DNA from: Pelagimonas sp.
GTDB taxonomy: Bacteria; Pseudomonadota; Alphaproteobacteria; Rhodobacterales; Rhodobacteraceae
Direction: 5' to 3'
Length of the DNA: 37,062 bases
Assembly: GCA_025210455.1 (NCBI GenBank)
Contig: JAOARQ010000001.1
Coordinates: 1-37,062 of the forward strand
Shown: positions 16,237-25,351 of the stretch, piece by piece
Numbering within the stretch: the first letter of the stretch is position 1
Layout: each line of letters starts with the position of its first letter
Notes under the pieces: model-generated
The model's input: only the letters and a program-made list of their open reading frames with translations
Told to the model about the DNA's origin: nothing
Database searches by the model: none
Translations under genes and position numbers: made by a program

Positions 16237-18138
16237 TCACTCGATGACCATTATAGAAAATGCTTCATTTTCAATGTTTGCTGTTGTCCGGTCGGACAAC
16301 GCCAAAAGGCCCTCTTCATCATTATAGCTGAACAGATCTGATTGTAGAAATGGTCTTCCAACTGCGCCGGTCTGGGTGTCTATTTCCAACACAGGATCGC
16401 CACCGACGTAGTTGATAAAAACATGTGATGGGGTCACCAAACCCCAGCGAAAGAGCGACTGATAAAACCTTTCGTAGAATATGAGATCCGCATCGCTCGC
16501 CTCCTTCTGAAAAAGGGGAGACTTCGCGATCCGAACAGGTGGCGCATTGCTGCGAATGCGCCAAAGCTCCATGTCCTGCACAGAGCCAATTTGCGTATGG
16601 GAGGTTGTCAAAAAGGTGTCCATCGCGTCAGACGACGCGGCGACGTTGAACCAACCACTGGGTAGGCCCTCAATGGAAAACTGAAGCTCCACGAGTTCGT
16701 CACATACGGCACGGCAAGATACCCTGATCAAAGAAATGGCATCGTCTCCGTTATCCGCAGTTACGTTTGATGGTGCTAAAACAAAGCCGTCTTGATCGGC
16801 AGCAACAAGAACCCAGTCGATCCTTACGTACCCAGTTCCCAGAGTTCCCAACTGCTCCGTCAAATCGAACTCTGTCGCTCCTGACGGGCCAAGATGAATG
16901 ATCTTGTTGGAGTTGCTATGCCAAACCGAGGCACTTGTTGCGTCGCGACTGTGAATGGTCGGGTTCGATACTGGACCAGTGGTCGGAAGGTGCCAAAAAC
17001 TCTCTTTGGTATCCAACGTGGGCACCCAATAATCGTTTTCTCGCTCCCAAATCTGTCCGTTTTCTGTGAGAACGAGACTTGCGCCATGCGAATCAAATGT
17101 GCCTGCCACCACGCCTGGTGGGGGGACGGGATGATCGACCTCAGCTTCAAGGCGCACATAGCAATAGTCAGAACTCTCGGCGGCCGCGCGAATTGTTGAC
17201 GTTGCGATGCTGTAAACAGCGTCGTCCGACACAATCCAGAGACCGTCGTTTGACCAAGAAAAGTATCTGATAGGAGATCCAGTCCGGAGCTCACACAGGA
17301 CACTCTCAGAATTGCCAGCGGCCCCAACGACGCTCTTTAAGAAATTGATTTCTCGACCGGTTTCACTGTCATTCGGTGCCACCAAGGAAAGCTCTTCAAG
17401 AAAATTGGACAAACGATCAATGAGATGTGCGTGGGAGTCACTGGTGTAGTAACTCCCGAAATCGGATTGCGTTTGAGCCCGGGACGATACTGTTCCTAGG
17501 GCATGCAATGCAAAGATAGCTGCCGTTTCAGAACCGGTGCCCCAGATATCCGAAAACGGATGAGTATCCTCTTGGATCCATCTCGCCATGATACGATGAG
17601 CGAAAGCATCAGCGTTACGTTCGCTTATACTGGCTCCGCCAGTGATGAGTTTCAAAGTACCAAATGCGCCACCGTCGAATTTGCGGTGCCCCAACTCATG
17701 AAGGATCGTCATAACCAGAAACATTTGTCCAGCGTCAGCGAATGGATCGTTATCGGAACTACTGAACGCTGCTTTTACCTGTTCGACATCTAGAAAAATG
17801 ATGTCGAGATGAGGATCATAGGCTGCATTTCCCGGTCTCAAAGCTGCGAGACGTGGGTAGTTTGTTAGGCCATCTTTGAATGTCAAAATATCGAGACGAT
17901 TTGCTCGTATAGGTTCGTTTACCCGGAAGCGGATGTCCATCTCTGCAGCGATGAGGCTCCGTTCGATCATTTGTGTTAGTGCGGCAGTTTCGTCATGGCT
18001 TAAGCCGCCGAACTGATTGTCAGCGTATGCGGCTTGAATGTCGCTCCGAAACGAGGACCCGCTGTAGGACGTTGTGCCCATCCAAAAAATGAAGCCAAGA
18101 ACGACGGCTACCAGCCAAAATCGGCGGATGATGGACAC
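16237..18138 (-). CDS. Membrane-anchored HExxH metalloprotease with probable beta-propeller
   Basis: The protein has 633 residues from a GTG start at 18138. That start is favoured because it includes the N-terminal membrane helix (FWLVAVVLGFIFWMG, residues 7-21); the next ATG would cut through it. Residues 147-151 read HELGH, and 22 residues later ERNADAFAHR gives Glu173 as probable third zinc ligand and a following Asp177, the usual layout of gluzincin/M48-like peptidases. From about residue 270 to the end the protein is beta-rich, with repeats such as GSPIRYFSWSNDGLWIVSDD, suggesting a WD40- or kelch-like propeller. The catalytic part would lie in the periplasm. It is the first gene of the cassette, and GC content is visibly lower than in the housekeeping genes on either side. 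The exact peptidase family is not recognised. Confidence 0.78.
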   Translation of the reverse strand: MSIIRRFWLVAVVLGFIFWMGTTSYSGSSFRSDIQAAYADNQFGGLSHDETAALTQMIERSLIAAEMDIRFRVNEPIRANRLDILTFKDGLTNYPRLAALRPGNAAYDPHLDIIFLDVEQVKAAFSSSDNDPFADAGQMFLVMTILHELGHRKFDGGAFGTLKLITGGASISERNADAFAHRIMARWIQEDTHPFSDIWGTGSETAAIFALHALGTVSSRAQTQSDFGSYYTSDSHAHLIDRLSNFLEELSLVAPNDSETGREINFLKSVVGAAGNSESVLCELRTGSPIRYFSWSNDGLWIVSDDAVYSIATSTIRAAAESSDYCYVRLEAEVDHPVPPPGVVAGTFDSHGASLVLTENGQIWERENDYWVPTLDTKESFWHLPTTGPVSNPTIHSRDATSASVWHSNSNKIIHLGPSGATEFDLTEQLGTLGTGYVRIDWVLVAADQDGFVLAPSNVTADNGDDAISLIRVSCRAVCDELVELQFSIEGLPSGWFNVAASSDAMDTFLTTSHTQIGSVQDMELWRIRSNAPPVRIAKSPLFQKEASDADLIFYERFYQSLFRWGLVTPSHVFINYVGGDPVLEIDTQTGAVGRPFLQSDLFSYNDEEGLLALSDRTTANIENEAFSIMVIE

Positions 18139-18500
18139 TACTGAGATTCCACTGCTTGCAATCTAAAACCAAGCCTAATGTGGCATATAGGGAAATGAAC
18201 TCAAAGACACTTGGCGTACCCCCATCGGGTGGTCCGGTTCGATTGTTAGTGCATCGTCGGTCTCTGGTCCAATGGGACGACGCTTTCTGGCGCGGGTGGA
18301 CGGTATCGGATCGAGAGAAATCGGCGCCCGTGAACGACCGGTATAGCGAGACGTTTTGCACTGCAGCCAAAATTGTGCCGCTCCTGTGAAAGGATGCTGC
18401 GCCAGCAATAGCTGCGTCTGCACAAGGTCACTTTGTCCGCTTAGCTGCCGAAAAGCCTTCGCAGCTAGGTGTCTGGATTGAGACAGCTGCCCGCCCCATC
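18139..18500. other. Intergenic stretch upstream of the protease cassette
   Basis: These 362 bp separate the metalloprotease gene from the Lrp-like gene. Short frames exist on both strands, but they are arginine/serine/proline rich, have no ribosome sites and look like chance frames. The promoter of the cassette should lie near 18140-18200, but I see no convincing -35/-10 pair. No tRNA, integrase or direct repeat that could mark an insertion edge was found. Confidence 0.4.
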
Positions 18501-18737
18501 TCAAAACGCCTTAAACGTCAGTGTCGTCAATGTGCGTTCGATGTTTTCGATATTGGCCAGATTTTCGTTGATGTATTTGCCCACATCCTCACCCTCGGGG
18601 ATGTAGAGTTTGACCATCAGGTCATAGTCGCCGCTGGTGGAATACAGTTCGGAATGGATTTCGCGCAGCACGATTTCTGAGGCGACCTCGTAGGTGGTGC
18701 CGGGTTTGCAGCGGATCTGGATGAAAAGCGGTGTCAT
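18501..18737 (-). CDS. Stand-alone Lrp/AsnC ligand-binding (RAM) domain protein
   Basis: This 78-residue protein equals the C-terminal RAM domain of Lrp/AsnC regulators (FIQIRCKPGTTYEVASEIV ... SGDYDLMVKLYIPEGEDVG) and has no helix-turn-helix. The full domain is present, so this is not a truncation by decay. Such proteins form small effector-binding oligomers and may modulate full-length Lrp proteins or act as amino-acid sensors. The start has AAGGAG at 6 bp. It is divergent from trmO across 75 bp, so both promoters lie in that gap. Confidence 0.88.
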   Translation of the reverse strand: MTPLFIQIRCKPGTTYEVASEIVLREIHSELYSTSGDYDLMVKLYIPEGEDVGKYINENLANIENIERTLTTLTFKAF

Positions 18738-18812
18738 GGAAGGCTCCTTGCGGTTTGCCCTGAATTGACCTGAAAATGGCAGGCGAATCCAGCCCTTTGC
18801 GAAAGGAAGATC

Positions 18813-19268
18813 ATGGCAAGCAATTGGGACAGCACCCGCCCGGGCGAAACCGAAGTGACCCTACCAGAGGCACAGGATGCCTGGCTGCGGTTCATTGGCC
18901 GGATCGAAACCCCCTTTGAAACCCGCGATGATTGCCCACGGCGGGGGGATTTTGACGGGCCAGAGTGTCGGGTGATCCTGGATGCAACCTGGGCCCCTGC
19001 TTTGCAGGGCATCGAGCGGCGTGACCGGCTTGAGATCTATTATTGGCTGAATCAGGCGCGGCGCGATCTCTTGACCCAGACCCCGAGGGGCCAGCAGCCA
19101 CGCGGCACCTTTGATCTGCGATCCCCGGTGCGGCCCAATCCGATCGGCATGTCGGTGGTCAAACTGCTGCGCTGCGAAGGTAATGTTCTGGTGGTGCTCG
19201 GGCTGGATTGTCTGAACGGCACGCCGCTGATTGATATCAAACCGCGTCTGTGTCATCAGGATGGGTGA
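18813..19268 (+). CDS. trmO: TrmO-type tRNA (m6t6A37) methyltransferase, TsaA-like
   Basis: The protein has 151 residues. It carries the TsaA/TrmO beta-barrel signature (IGRIETPFETRDDCPRRG at about 28-45; SPVRPNPIGMSVVKLL near 109-124, including the conserved RPNPIG). TrmO uses S-adenosylmethionine to methylate t6A at position 37 of threonine tRNA. The E. coli enzyme is about 235 residues with an additional C-terminal domain; this one has only the catalytic barrel, as is common in other bacteria. AAAGGA precedes the ATG. Activity on tRNA is inferred from the family, as the family also contains other small methyltransferase-like proteins. Confidence 0.82.
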   Translation: MASNWDSTRPGETEVTLPEAQDAWLRFIGRIETPFETRDDCPRRGDFDGPECRVILDATWAPALQGIERRDRLEIYYWLNQARRDLLTQTPRGQQPRGTFDLRSPVRPNPIGMSVVKLLRCEGNVLVVLGLDCLNGTPLIDIKPRLCHQDG

Positions 19269-19361
19269 TATCTCGGAACACGAAAAAACGCGTTGTCGCA
19301 TAAGGGAAGTTGGGTCAAGCTGGTGAGAACAGCCAAGAGTCCCTGAATACCGGAGCGTGCC

Positions 19362-20552
19362 ATGTCTAGTGGGTTTGTGTCCTTCTTATCCTCTGAACTC
19401 GAGGGCCTGCGCGATGCGGGGCTTTACAAGTCTGAGCGCGTGATCACCTCGAAACAGGCGGGTACTGTGGATCTGTCGTCAGGGCGGCAGGTGATTAACC
19501 TATGTGCCAATAACTATCTGGGGCTGTCGGATCATCCGGATCTGATCGCCACCGGGCAAGAGGCGCTGAAACGCTACGGGTACGGCATGTCCTCGGTGCG
19601 GTTCATCTGCGGCACGCAGGAAGAACACAAAGAGCTGGAGGCGCGGATTTCGCGTTTTCTGGGGATGGAGGATACGATCCTTTATTCCAGTTGTTTTGAT
19701 GCCAATGCTGGCCTGTTCGAAACGCTGCTGGGCCCAGAGGATGCGATTATCTCAGATGCGCTGAACCATGCCTCGATCATTGACGGGGTGCGCCTGTGCA
19801 AGGCACAGCGCTATCGCTATGCCAATTCCGACATGGCGGATCTGGAACGCTGCCTGCAAGAGGCGCAGGGCGCGCGGTTTCGCATGATTGCCACGGATGG
19901 CGTGTTTTCCATGGATGGCTATATCGCCAAGCTGTCAGAGATCTGCGATCTGGCCGATAGATATGATGCGCTGGTTATGGTGGATGACAGCCATGCGGTT
20001 GGTTTTATGGGGGACACCGGGCGAGGCACGCATGAACATTGCGGGGTGATGGACCGGGTGGATATCATCACTGGAACGCTGGGCAAGGCGCTGGGGGGCG
20101 CATCGGGCGGCTATACATCGGCCAAACGCGAGGTGGTCGATTGGCTGCGCCAGCGATCACGGCCCTATCTGTTTTCCAATACGCTGGCCCCGGTGATTGC
20201 CCAGACCTCTATCGCGGTGCTTGATATGCTTGAGGCCTCGACCGAGCGGCGCGCGGTTTTGATGGATCATGCTGCGCATTTTCGTGCGCATATGGGGGCG
20301 GCGGGGTTTGATCTGCTGCCGGGGGAACACCCGATCATTCCGGTCATGTTGCGCGATCCAAAACTTGCGCAGGACATGGCGGCACGGTTGGATGCAAAAG
20401 GGGTCTATGTGGCGGCGTTTTCCTTCCCGGTGGTGCCAAAAGGTCAGGATCGCATTCGCACACAGATGTCGGCGGCTTTGACACGCGATGAACTGGACCG
20501 CGCGATTGACGCCTTTATTGCCGTTGGTCAGGATATGGGGATCATCTCATGA
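19362..20552 (+). CDS. kbl: Glycine C-acetyltransferase (2-amino-3-ketobutyrate CoA ligase)
   Basis: This 396-residue PLP enzyme of the alpha-oxoamine synthase family converts 2-amino-3-ketobutyrate and CoA to glycine and acetyl-CoA, the second step of threonine degradation. Visible features are the N-terminal [17 protein letters not shown], the [19 protein letters not shown] segment and the PLP lysine in [13 protein letters not shown] (Lys242). Length matches E. coli Kbl (398). GGAG lies 7 bp before the ATG. The stop overlaps the tdh start by 4 bp, so the two pathway enzymes are translationally coupled. Confidence 0.96.
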   Translation: MSSGFVSFLSSELEGLRDAGLYKSERVITSKQAGTVDLSSGRQVINLCANNYLGLSDHPDLIATGQEALKRYGYGMSSVRFICGTQEEHKELEARISRFLGMEDTILYSSCFDANAGLFETLLGPEDAIISDALNHASIIDGVRLCKAQRYRYANSDMADLERCLQEAQGARFRMIATDGVFSMDGYIAKLSEICDLADRYDALVMVDDSHAVGFMGDTGRGTHEHCGVMDRVDIITGTLGKALGGASGGYTSAKREVVDWLRQRSRPYLFSNTLAPVIAQTSIAVLDMLEASTERRAVLMDHAAHFRAHMGAAGFDLLPGEHPIIPVMLRDPKLAQDMAARLDAKGVYVAAFSFPVVPKGQDRIRTQMSAALTRDELDRAIDAFIAVGQDMGIIS

Positions 20553-21586
20553 GCAACCAGATGAAAGCTCTTGTGAAATCCCGCGCCGAGGTGGGGCTGT
20601 GGATGGAACATGTGCCCGTGCCGGAACCTGGTGACAATGAGGTGCTGATCAAAGTGCGCAAATCCGCGATCTGCGGCACCGATGTGCATATCTGGAAGTG
20701 GGACGAGTGGTCGGCCAAGACCGTTCCGGTGCCCATGGTCGTGGGGCATGAGTTCTGCGGTGAGATCGTGGATTGCGGCAAGGCGGCATTGAAATACAAG
20801 ATCGGCCAGCGGGTGTCGGGCGAGGGCCATGTCACGTGCGGGGTGTGCCGCAACTGCCGCGCCGGGCGCGGGCATCTGTGTCGCAACACGCTGGGGGTGG
20901 GGGTGAACCGGCCGGGCAGTTTTGCAGAATATCTTTGCATCCCCGAAGCCAATGTCGTGCCGATCCCCGATGATATCCCGGATGAAATCGCGGCCATCTT
21001 TGATCCCTTTGGCAATGCAGTGCACACTGCGCTGTCATTTGATCTGGTGGGTGAAGATGTGCTGGTGACAGGTGCTGGGCCGATTGGCATCATGGGGGCT
21101 TTGGTCGCGCAGAAGGTGGGCGCGCGCAAAGTGGTGATCACCGATATTTCCCCCTACAGGTTGCAACTGGCCCGCGATCTCGGGGTGCAGACCGTTGTGG
21201 ATGTCTCAGCCGTGACCCTGCGCGAGGTTATGCAGGATATTGGCATGACCGAAGCCTTTGATGTCGGGCTGGAAATGTCCGGAGCCTCAGCGGCGATGAG
21301 GCAGATGATTGCCCGTATGAACAATGGCGGCAAGATCGCGCTGCTGGGCATTGCGCCCACCGAATTTGCGGTGGATTGGAACGAAATCATCTTCAAGATG
21401 CTGACGGTCAAAGGCATCTATGGCCGCGAGATCTTTGAAACCTGGTACAAGATGATTGCACTGGTGCAATCGGGGCTGGATATTTCGCCATTGATCACCC
21501 ATCGCATCCCTATCGACGACTTTGAGACTGGCTTTCAGGCGATGCTATCCGGCGAGGCCGGGAAGGTTGTGATGGACTGGGGCTGA
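20549..21586 (+). CDS. tdh: L-threonine 3-dehydrogenase
   Basis: This 345-residue zinc alcohol-dehydrogenase-family enzyme oxidises L-threonine to 2-amino-3-ketobutyrate with NAD+. The catalytic zinc site is Cys42, His67 and Glu68 ([21 protein letters not shown]). The structural zinc cysteines are at 97, 100, 103 and 111. The Rossmann glycine motif is [11 protein letters not shown]. Layout and length match E. coli Tdh with a shift of four residues. The gene sits directly behind kbl and ends only 2 bp from the oppositely oriented thioesterase gene, leaving no room for an intergenic terminator. Confidence 0.96.
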   Translation: MSNQMKALVKSRAEVGLWMEHVPVPEPGDNEVLIKVRKSAICGTDVHIWKWDEWSAKTVPVPMVVGHEFCGEIVDCGKAALKYKIGQRVSGEGHVTCGVCRNCRAGRGHLCRNTLGVGVNRPGSFAEYLCIPEANVVPIPDDIPDEIAAIFDPFGNAVHTALSFDLVGEDVLVTGAGPIGIMGALVAQKVGARKVVITDISPYRLQLARDLGVQTVVDVSAVTLREVMQDIGMTEAFDVGLEMSGASAAMRQMIARMNNGGKIALLGIAPTEFAVDWNEIIFKMLTVKGIYGREIFETWYKMIALVQSGLDISPLITHRIPIDDFETGFQAMLSGEAGKVVMDWG

Positions 21587-21588
21587 CC

Positions 21589-22002
21589 CTACAGTTTGAA
21601 CGGCACCATGGTGCCCGACAGAGTGGCGATATGGCGTTCTTTATCGTCCTGTCTGGCGTAGACGTCGGATTGGATCACGATCAACCGCTTGCCGGGTTTG
21701 ATTACCTTGCCTCGTGCGATCAGCAGATCCCCCTTGGCCGGGGCCAGCAGATGGATGCCGATTTCCGAGGTCACAACGGCGTGGTCTTCGTCGACCAATG
21801 TGATCGCTGCGCCACCTCCTGCGGTATCGCCCAGCGTAAAGGTCAGCCCGGCATGTCCAAAGCCGTTATGTTGCCGAAACCCTTCACCAATCGGGGCTTG
21901 CAGCTCGACGAAACCGGGTTCCACCACGGTGGTCTGCGCGCCAATGCTGCGCATCATGGATTGCGAGGCAAGGATGGTCTGAAGACGGGTTTTTAAGCTC
22001 AT
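21589..22002 (-). CDS. PaaI-family hotdog thioesterase
   Basis: This 137-residue single-domain hotdog protein has the PaaI/YigI-like pattern: HNGFGHAGLTFTLGDTAGGGAA, where the Asp and the following small residues belong to the central helix that binds acyl-CoA, and SEIGIHLLAPAKGDLLIARG in the beta sheet. It probably hydrolyses short- or aryl-acyl-CoA esters. The substrate cannot be read from sequence. TGAGG precedes the ATG closely. It converges on tdh. Confidence 0.85.
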   Translation of the reverse strand: MSLKTRLQTILASQSMMRSIGAQTTVVEPGFVELQAPIGEGFRQHNGFGHAGLTFTLGDTAGGGAAITLVDEDHAVVTSEIGIHLLAPAKGDLLIARGKVIKPGKRLIVIQSDVYARQDDKERHIATLSGTMVPFKL

Positions 22003-22196
22003 GCCTCAGCCCAGCATGGGGGCGGCGCTGGCGCAAGATTTACGTGGCGTTGGTCTTGGTGAAACCGCTAGTTTCGTCCCTTGGCGCATAAACGCAGCAG
22101 CAGGGGTTTGAAGGAAAAGGGATGATTGCACCGGCTTGTGAGGCGCTCCATGTTCAGATCGAATACCGGCCGGGTTTTGCGCGCAGCACCCTGACC

Positions 22197-22625
22197 TTAC
22201 ATCAGTTTTTCATACAGGCGACGCATGCTGTCAGGAATGGGGCTGGGCTGACCATGGGCGTCCACCAGAACCTGCGCAAAGAAGCCTTCGGTGCAGGCCT
22301 CAGCTTCGTCATTGCGAAACAGCCCGATGTCAAAGCGCAAGGAAGATCGCCCCAGATGGCCAATCCGCAACCCGGCATGTAAGAGATCGGGAAACCCTGC
22401 CTCTTTATGATAGCGACAGCCGTTTTCCACCACCAGAAAGCGGGCGGCATCGGGGCCCTGAATGGCAATGCCCTGATCAATCTGCCAAAGCGATAAGGCG
22501 GTATCAAACAGCGACAGATAGGTGCCGTTGTTCATATGGCCATATTCATCATTGTCAGTCCAGCGGGTGGGCAGGCTGTAAAACGCGACATAATCGCTGC
22601 GAAGACCGGGGGCAGGGCGGCTCAT
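22197..22625 (-). CDS. 4HBT/FadM-like acyl-CoA thioesterase
   Basis: This 142-residue hotdog protein has the 4-hydroxybenzoyl-CoA thioesterase motif RWTDNDEYGHMNNGTYLSLFD near 22-42, including the catalytic Asp and the HMNN helix start. It resembles YbgC/FadM acyl-CoA thioesterases. The start ATG overlaps the stop of the TIGR02186 gene (ATGA), placing it as third gene of a tauE-TIGR02186-thioesterase operon. The substrate is unknown. Confidence 0.85.
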   Translation of the reverse strand: MSRPAPGLRSDYVAFYSLPTRWTDNDEYGHMNNGTYLSLFDTALSLWQIDQGIAIQGPDAARFLVVENGCRYHKEAGFPDLLHAGLRIGHLGRSSLRFDIGLFRNDEAEACTEGFFAQVLVDAHGQPSPIPDSMRRLYEKLM

Positions 22626-23374
22626 TGTGGGCGGAAGATCCGGAACACAGCGGATGCGCCCCAGCCTGCGGCAATGGCAATGGCCAGTGACATCAGCCCA
22701 TATATCAGCGGTTGTTGCCGCGACAGGCTGTACAGCCAGCGCTCAAGCCCGACTTTGCGCACGTCGATCACCGTCTGATAGACCGAGATCACCTCTTTGT
22801 TGCGGGTCAGAAACACCCGCGTGGGGTATTCCCCTTCGGTCAGATTGGCTGGCAGGGTCAGGGCGGTGTCGAACAGGGTCTGCTGGTGCAGACCCACCGC
22901 TCCCTCATTCATCTGATAGGTGTCGTTTGACTTGCGAATGCGAATGACTGCATCGCTGAAGCTTTGGGTGTTTTCCACCTCAGCGCCGACCGAACGGATC
23001 GCGCGGGGGATGGAAATCTGATACCGCAAATCTTCCACATCTGCGATCACATCTTCCCAGGGGGCCGAAGTGGCCACCGCATAAAAGGACGGGGCCGCAT
23101 CGACTTCGACGGTTTCCGTATTGACCCAGATGCCAAAGCGTTTGTCTTTTTTGCGCACGGTCAGAGTTTGGTCCGGGCCCGCGACAGTCACAATCACATG
23201 CAGCGGATCGCTGGCGATGGGTTCTTCGCGTTTGACCGCGCCATAGATCAGAATCTCAGAACCGTCGAAATCAACCGAGATGGCCACCTCATCCTGACTG
23301 AGTCCCAGCACCACCTCTTCGGCGGCATGAACCGGGGTGGCCAAAAGCAGCAATGATACCAAAAGCGCGCGCAT
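22622..23374 (-). CDS. TIGR02186 family membrane-anchored protein
   Basis: This 250-residue protein has a signal peptide (ALLVSLLLLATPVHAAEE, cleavage near residue 18), a periplasmic beta-rich domain starting VVLGLSQDEVAISVDFDGSE, and one C-terminal membrane helix (YGLMSLAIAIAAGWGASAVF). This matches the alphaproteobacterial TIGR02186 family, which is commonly next to TauE/SafE permeases. Its biochemical role is not established. AGGAGG lies 6 bp before the ATG, which shares one base with the TauE stop (TGATG). Confidence 0.88.
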   Translation of the reverse strand: MRALLVSLLLLATPVHAAEEVVLGLSQDEVAISVDFDGSEILIYGAVKREEPIASDPLHVIVTVAGPDQTLTVRKKDKRFGIWVNTETVEVDAAPSFYAVATSAPWEDVIADVEDLRYQISIPRAIRSVGAEVENTQSFSDAVIRIRKSNDTYQMNEGAVGLHQQTLFDTALTLPANLTEGEYPTRVFLTRNKEVISVYQTVIDVRKVGLERWLYSLSRQQPLIYGLMSLAIAIAAGWGASAVFRIFRPQ

Positions 23375-24285
23375 CAGTGGCCTCCTGCGCCGATGGTGAA
23401 CAGTTCTGACGGCATGACCAGCAGGTCAAAGGCCAGCTTGCCGCAGACCAGCAGCACCATGCCTGCCAGCAGAATACGCAGCTGTTCGGCTTTCAGCTTG
23501 GTGCCGATTACAGCGCCAAATTGCGCGCCGATCACACCGCCAACCAGCAAAAGCACCGCCAGAACCACATCAACGGTAAAGTTGGTGGTGGCGTGCAGCA
23601 GCGTGGTGAAGGCGGTCACAAAGATGATCTGGAACAGCGATGTGCCCACAACCACTTTGGTGGGCATCCCCAGCAGGTAGATCATGGCAGGCACCATGAT
23701 AAAGCCACCTCCGACCCCCATGATGGCGGCCAGAATGCCGACCGAAACCCCCACCAGAACCGGCGGGATCACTGAAATATACAGCCCCGAAGTGCGAAAG
23801 CGCATTTTGAAGGGCAGGCCATGGATCCAGTTGTGTTTGCGCCGTTTGGGCGCGGCCCCGGCTTTGGATTTGCGCAGGGCATTCAGGCTTTCGACAAACA
23901 TGAGCGAGCCGATGATGCCCAGAAACACCACATAGCACAGCTTGACCAGCAGATCGACCTGACCCAGACTTTTGAGATAGTTGAACAGCGACACGCCCAA
24001 GGCCGCGCCAATCAAGCCTCCTATCAGCAGCACCACACCCATCCTGAGATCGACGGTTTTTCGTCGGAAATGCGCCAGCACACCGGAAAAGGATGAGGCG
24101 ACAATCTGGTTGGCTTCGGTGGCCACGGCGACGGCAGGGGGAATGCCGATAAAGAAAAGCAGCGGAGTCATCAAGAACCCGCCGCCAACGCCGAACATGC
24201 CTGATAAAACGCCAACCATGCCCCCCAGCCCCAACAGGAGGAAAGCATTTACGGAAACTTCGGCGATAGGGAGGTAGATCTGCAT
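23374..24285 (-). CDS. TauE/SafE-family anion exporter
   Basis: This 303-residue inner-membrane protein has about eight helices arranged as two related halves. Each half begins with the family motif: GVLSGMFGVGGGFLMTP at about 24-40 and ILAAIMGVGGGFIMVPAM at about 184-201. The family moves sulfite, sulfonates or similar anions. The paired TIGR02186 protein is a common partner. The substrate here is unassigned. It is the first gene of a three-gene - strand operon. Confidence 0.9.
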   Translation of the reverse strand: MQIYLPIAEVSVNAFLLLGLGGMVGVLSGMFGVGGGFLMTPLLFFIGIPPAVAVATEANQIVASSFSGVLAHFRRKTVDLRMGVVLLIGGLIGAALGVSLFNYLKSLGQVDLLVKLCYVVFLGIIGSLMFVESLNALRKSKAGAAPKRRKHNWIHGLPFKMRFRTSGLYISVIPPVLVGVSVGILAAIMGVGGGFIMVPAMIYLLGMPTKVVVGTSLFQIIFVTAFTTLLHATTNFTVDVVLAVLLLVGGVIGAQFGAVIGTKLKAEQLRILLAGMVLLVCGKLAFDLLVMPSELFTIGAGGH

Positions 24286-24322
24286 GTTTATATCTACGCC
24301 TCGCGCCGCAGGTTTGGCAAGT

Positions 24323-24354
24323 CCGCAAAGCCGTTCAAAGAACTGGCTTTACGG
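24323..24354. terminator. Stem-loop between ABC permease and tauE genes
   Basis: An imperfect but long inverted repeat (CCGCAAAGCC ... GGCTTTACGG with an inner GTTC/GAAC) closes a tiny loop; one mismatch and one bulge are seen. It lies just downstream of the ABC operon in the - direction and upstream of tauE. A T-run (24358-24362) follows on the + strand only, where no gene needs termination. As a - strand terminator it would lack a T-tail, so its use is uncertain. Confidence 0.4.
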
Positions 24355-24382
24355 AAGTTTTTCAACTGGCCCGATCGTGGGA

Positions 24383-25351
24383 TCAGCGTTCCTTGACGTA
24401 GGGTTCGCCGCCCGCGCGAGGCGGGATCGCCTTGCCGATAAAGCCTGCAAGGATGACCACGGTCAGGATATAGGGCAGAGCGTCCATGAACTGCACCGGA
24501 ATGGTGAAACCGCCCAGATCAATGTTCTGGAACCGCAGCGCGATGGCCTGCAGGAAACCGAACAGCAGGCAGGCGGTCAGCGCGTACCAGGGGCGCCATT
24601 TGGCAAAGATCAGCGCCGCCAGCGCGATAAAGCCACGGCCCGCAGTCATTTCTCGGACAAAGCCCGCCTGCAAGCCGGTCGCCATATAGGCGCCAGCAAT
24701 ACCGCACAGCACGCCGCAGATCATCACCGCCGCAAAGCGCAGACGCACAACAGAGACGCCCGCTGTATCAACCGCATCGGGGGCTTCGCCCACCGCGCGC
24801 AGGCGCAGGCCGAAACGGGTGCGAAACAGGATCCACCATGTGGCAGGCACCATCAGGAAGGCAACATAGACCAGAATGGAATGCCCTGAAATCAGGTCAG
24901 CATAGATCGGCCCGATCAGCGGCACGCTGCGCAAGGCGTCTGCAAAGGGCAGGGTGATTTCTTCGAAACGACCGCCCCCCATCAGCGATGGTGTGCGTCC
25001 CCCCTGACCATACCAATGCTGCGCAATCAGAACTGTCAGCCCCGAGGCCAGAAAGTTCAGTGCCACACCGGAAATCAGCTGGTTGCCCCGAAAAGTGATC
25101 GAGGCCAGACCGTGAATGCCTGACAGGAACAAAGACGCCAGAATACCTGCGCCCAGCCCCATCCAGACCGATCCGGTTTCAAAGGCGAAAGCGGCTGAAA
25201 AGAAGCCTGCGATCAGCATCTTGCCTTCGAGGCCGATGTCAAAGATGCCCGCACGTTCGGAAAACAGGCCCGCCAGACAGGCCAGCAGCAGTGGCGTGGA
25301 CAGACGGACTGTGGAATCCAAGACTTGAAGAATGGTTGCCAGATCCATCAT
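24383..25351 (-). CDS. BMP-type ABC transporter permease (NupQ/YufQ-like)
   Basis: This 322-residue permease of the BPD_transp_2 fold has about eight to ten helices. It has the conserved N-terminal segment SERAGIFDIGLEGKMLIAGF and the coupling region FRTRFGLRLRAVGEAPDAVDTAGVSV, both typical of the second permease of nucleoside/BMP importers. The ATG overlaps the preceding permease stop by 4 bp; AAGGAG serves it or the ATG immediately after. The ATPase, the other permease and the binding protein are all in this cluster. Confidence 0.92.
   Translation of the reverse strand: MMDLATILQVLDSTVRLSTPLLLACLAGLFSERAGIFDIGLEGKMLIAGFFSAAFAFETGSVWMGLGAGILASLFLSGIHGLASITFRGNQLISGVALNFLASGLTVLIAQHWYGQGGRTPSLMGGGRFEEITLPFADALRSVPLIGPIYADLISGHSILVYVAFLMVPATWWILFRTRFGLRLRAVGEAPDAVDTAGVSVVRLRFAAVMICGVLCGIAGAYMATGLQAGFVREMTAGRGFIALAALIFAKWRPWYALTACLLFGFLQAIALRFQNIDLGGFTIPVQFMDALPYILTVVILAGFIGKAIPPRAGGEPYVKER

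Noticed and set aside
18175-18504. A 109-codon - strand open frame
   Set aside because: Chance frame in intergenic DNA without a ribosome site or recognisable domain, overlapping several other frames.
24358-24362. T-run after the 24323-24354 stem as a + strand intrinsic terminator
   Set aside because: No + strand gene lies upstream that would need it; genes on both sides read on the - strand.
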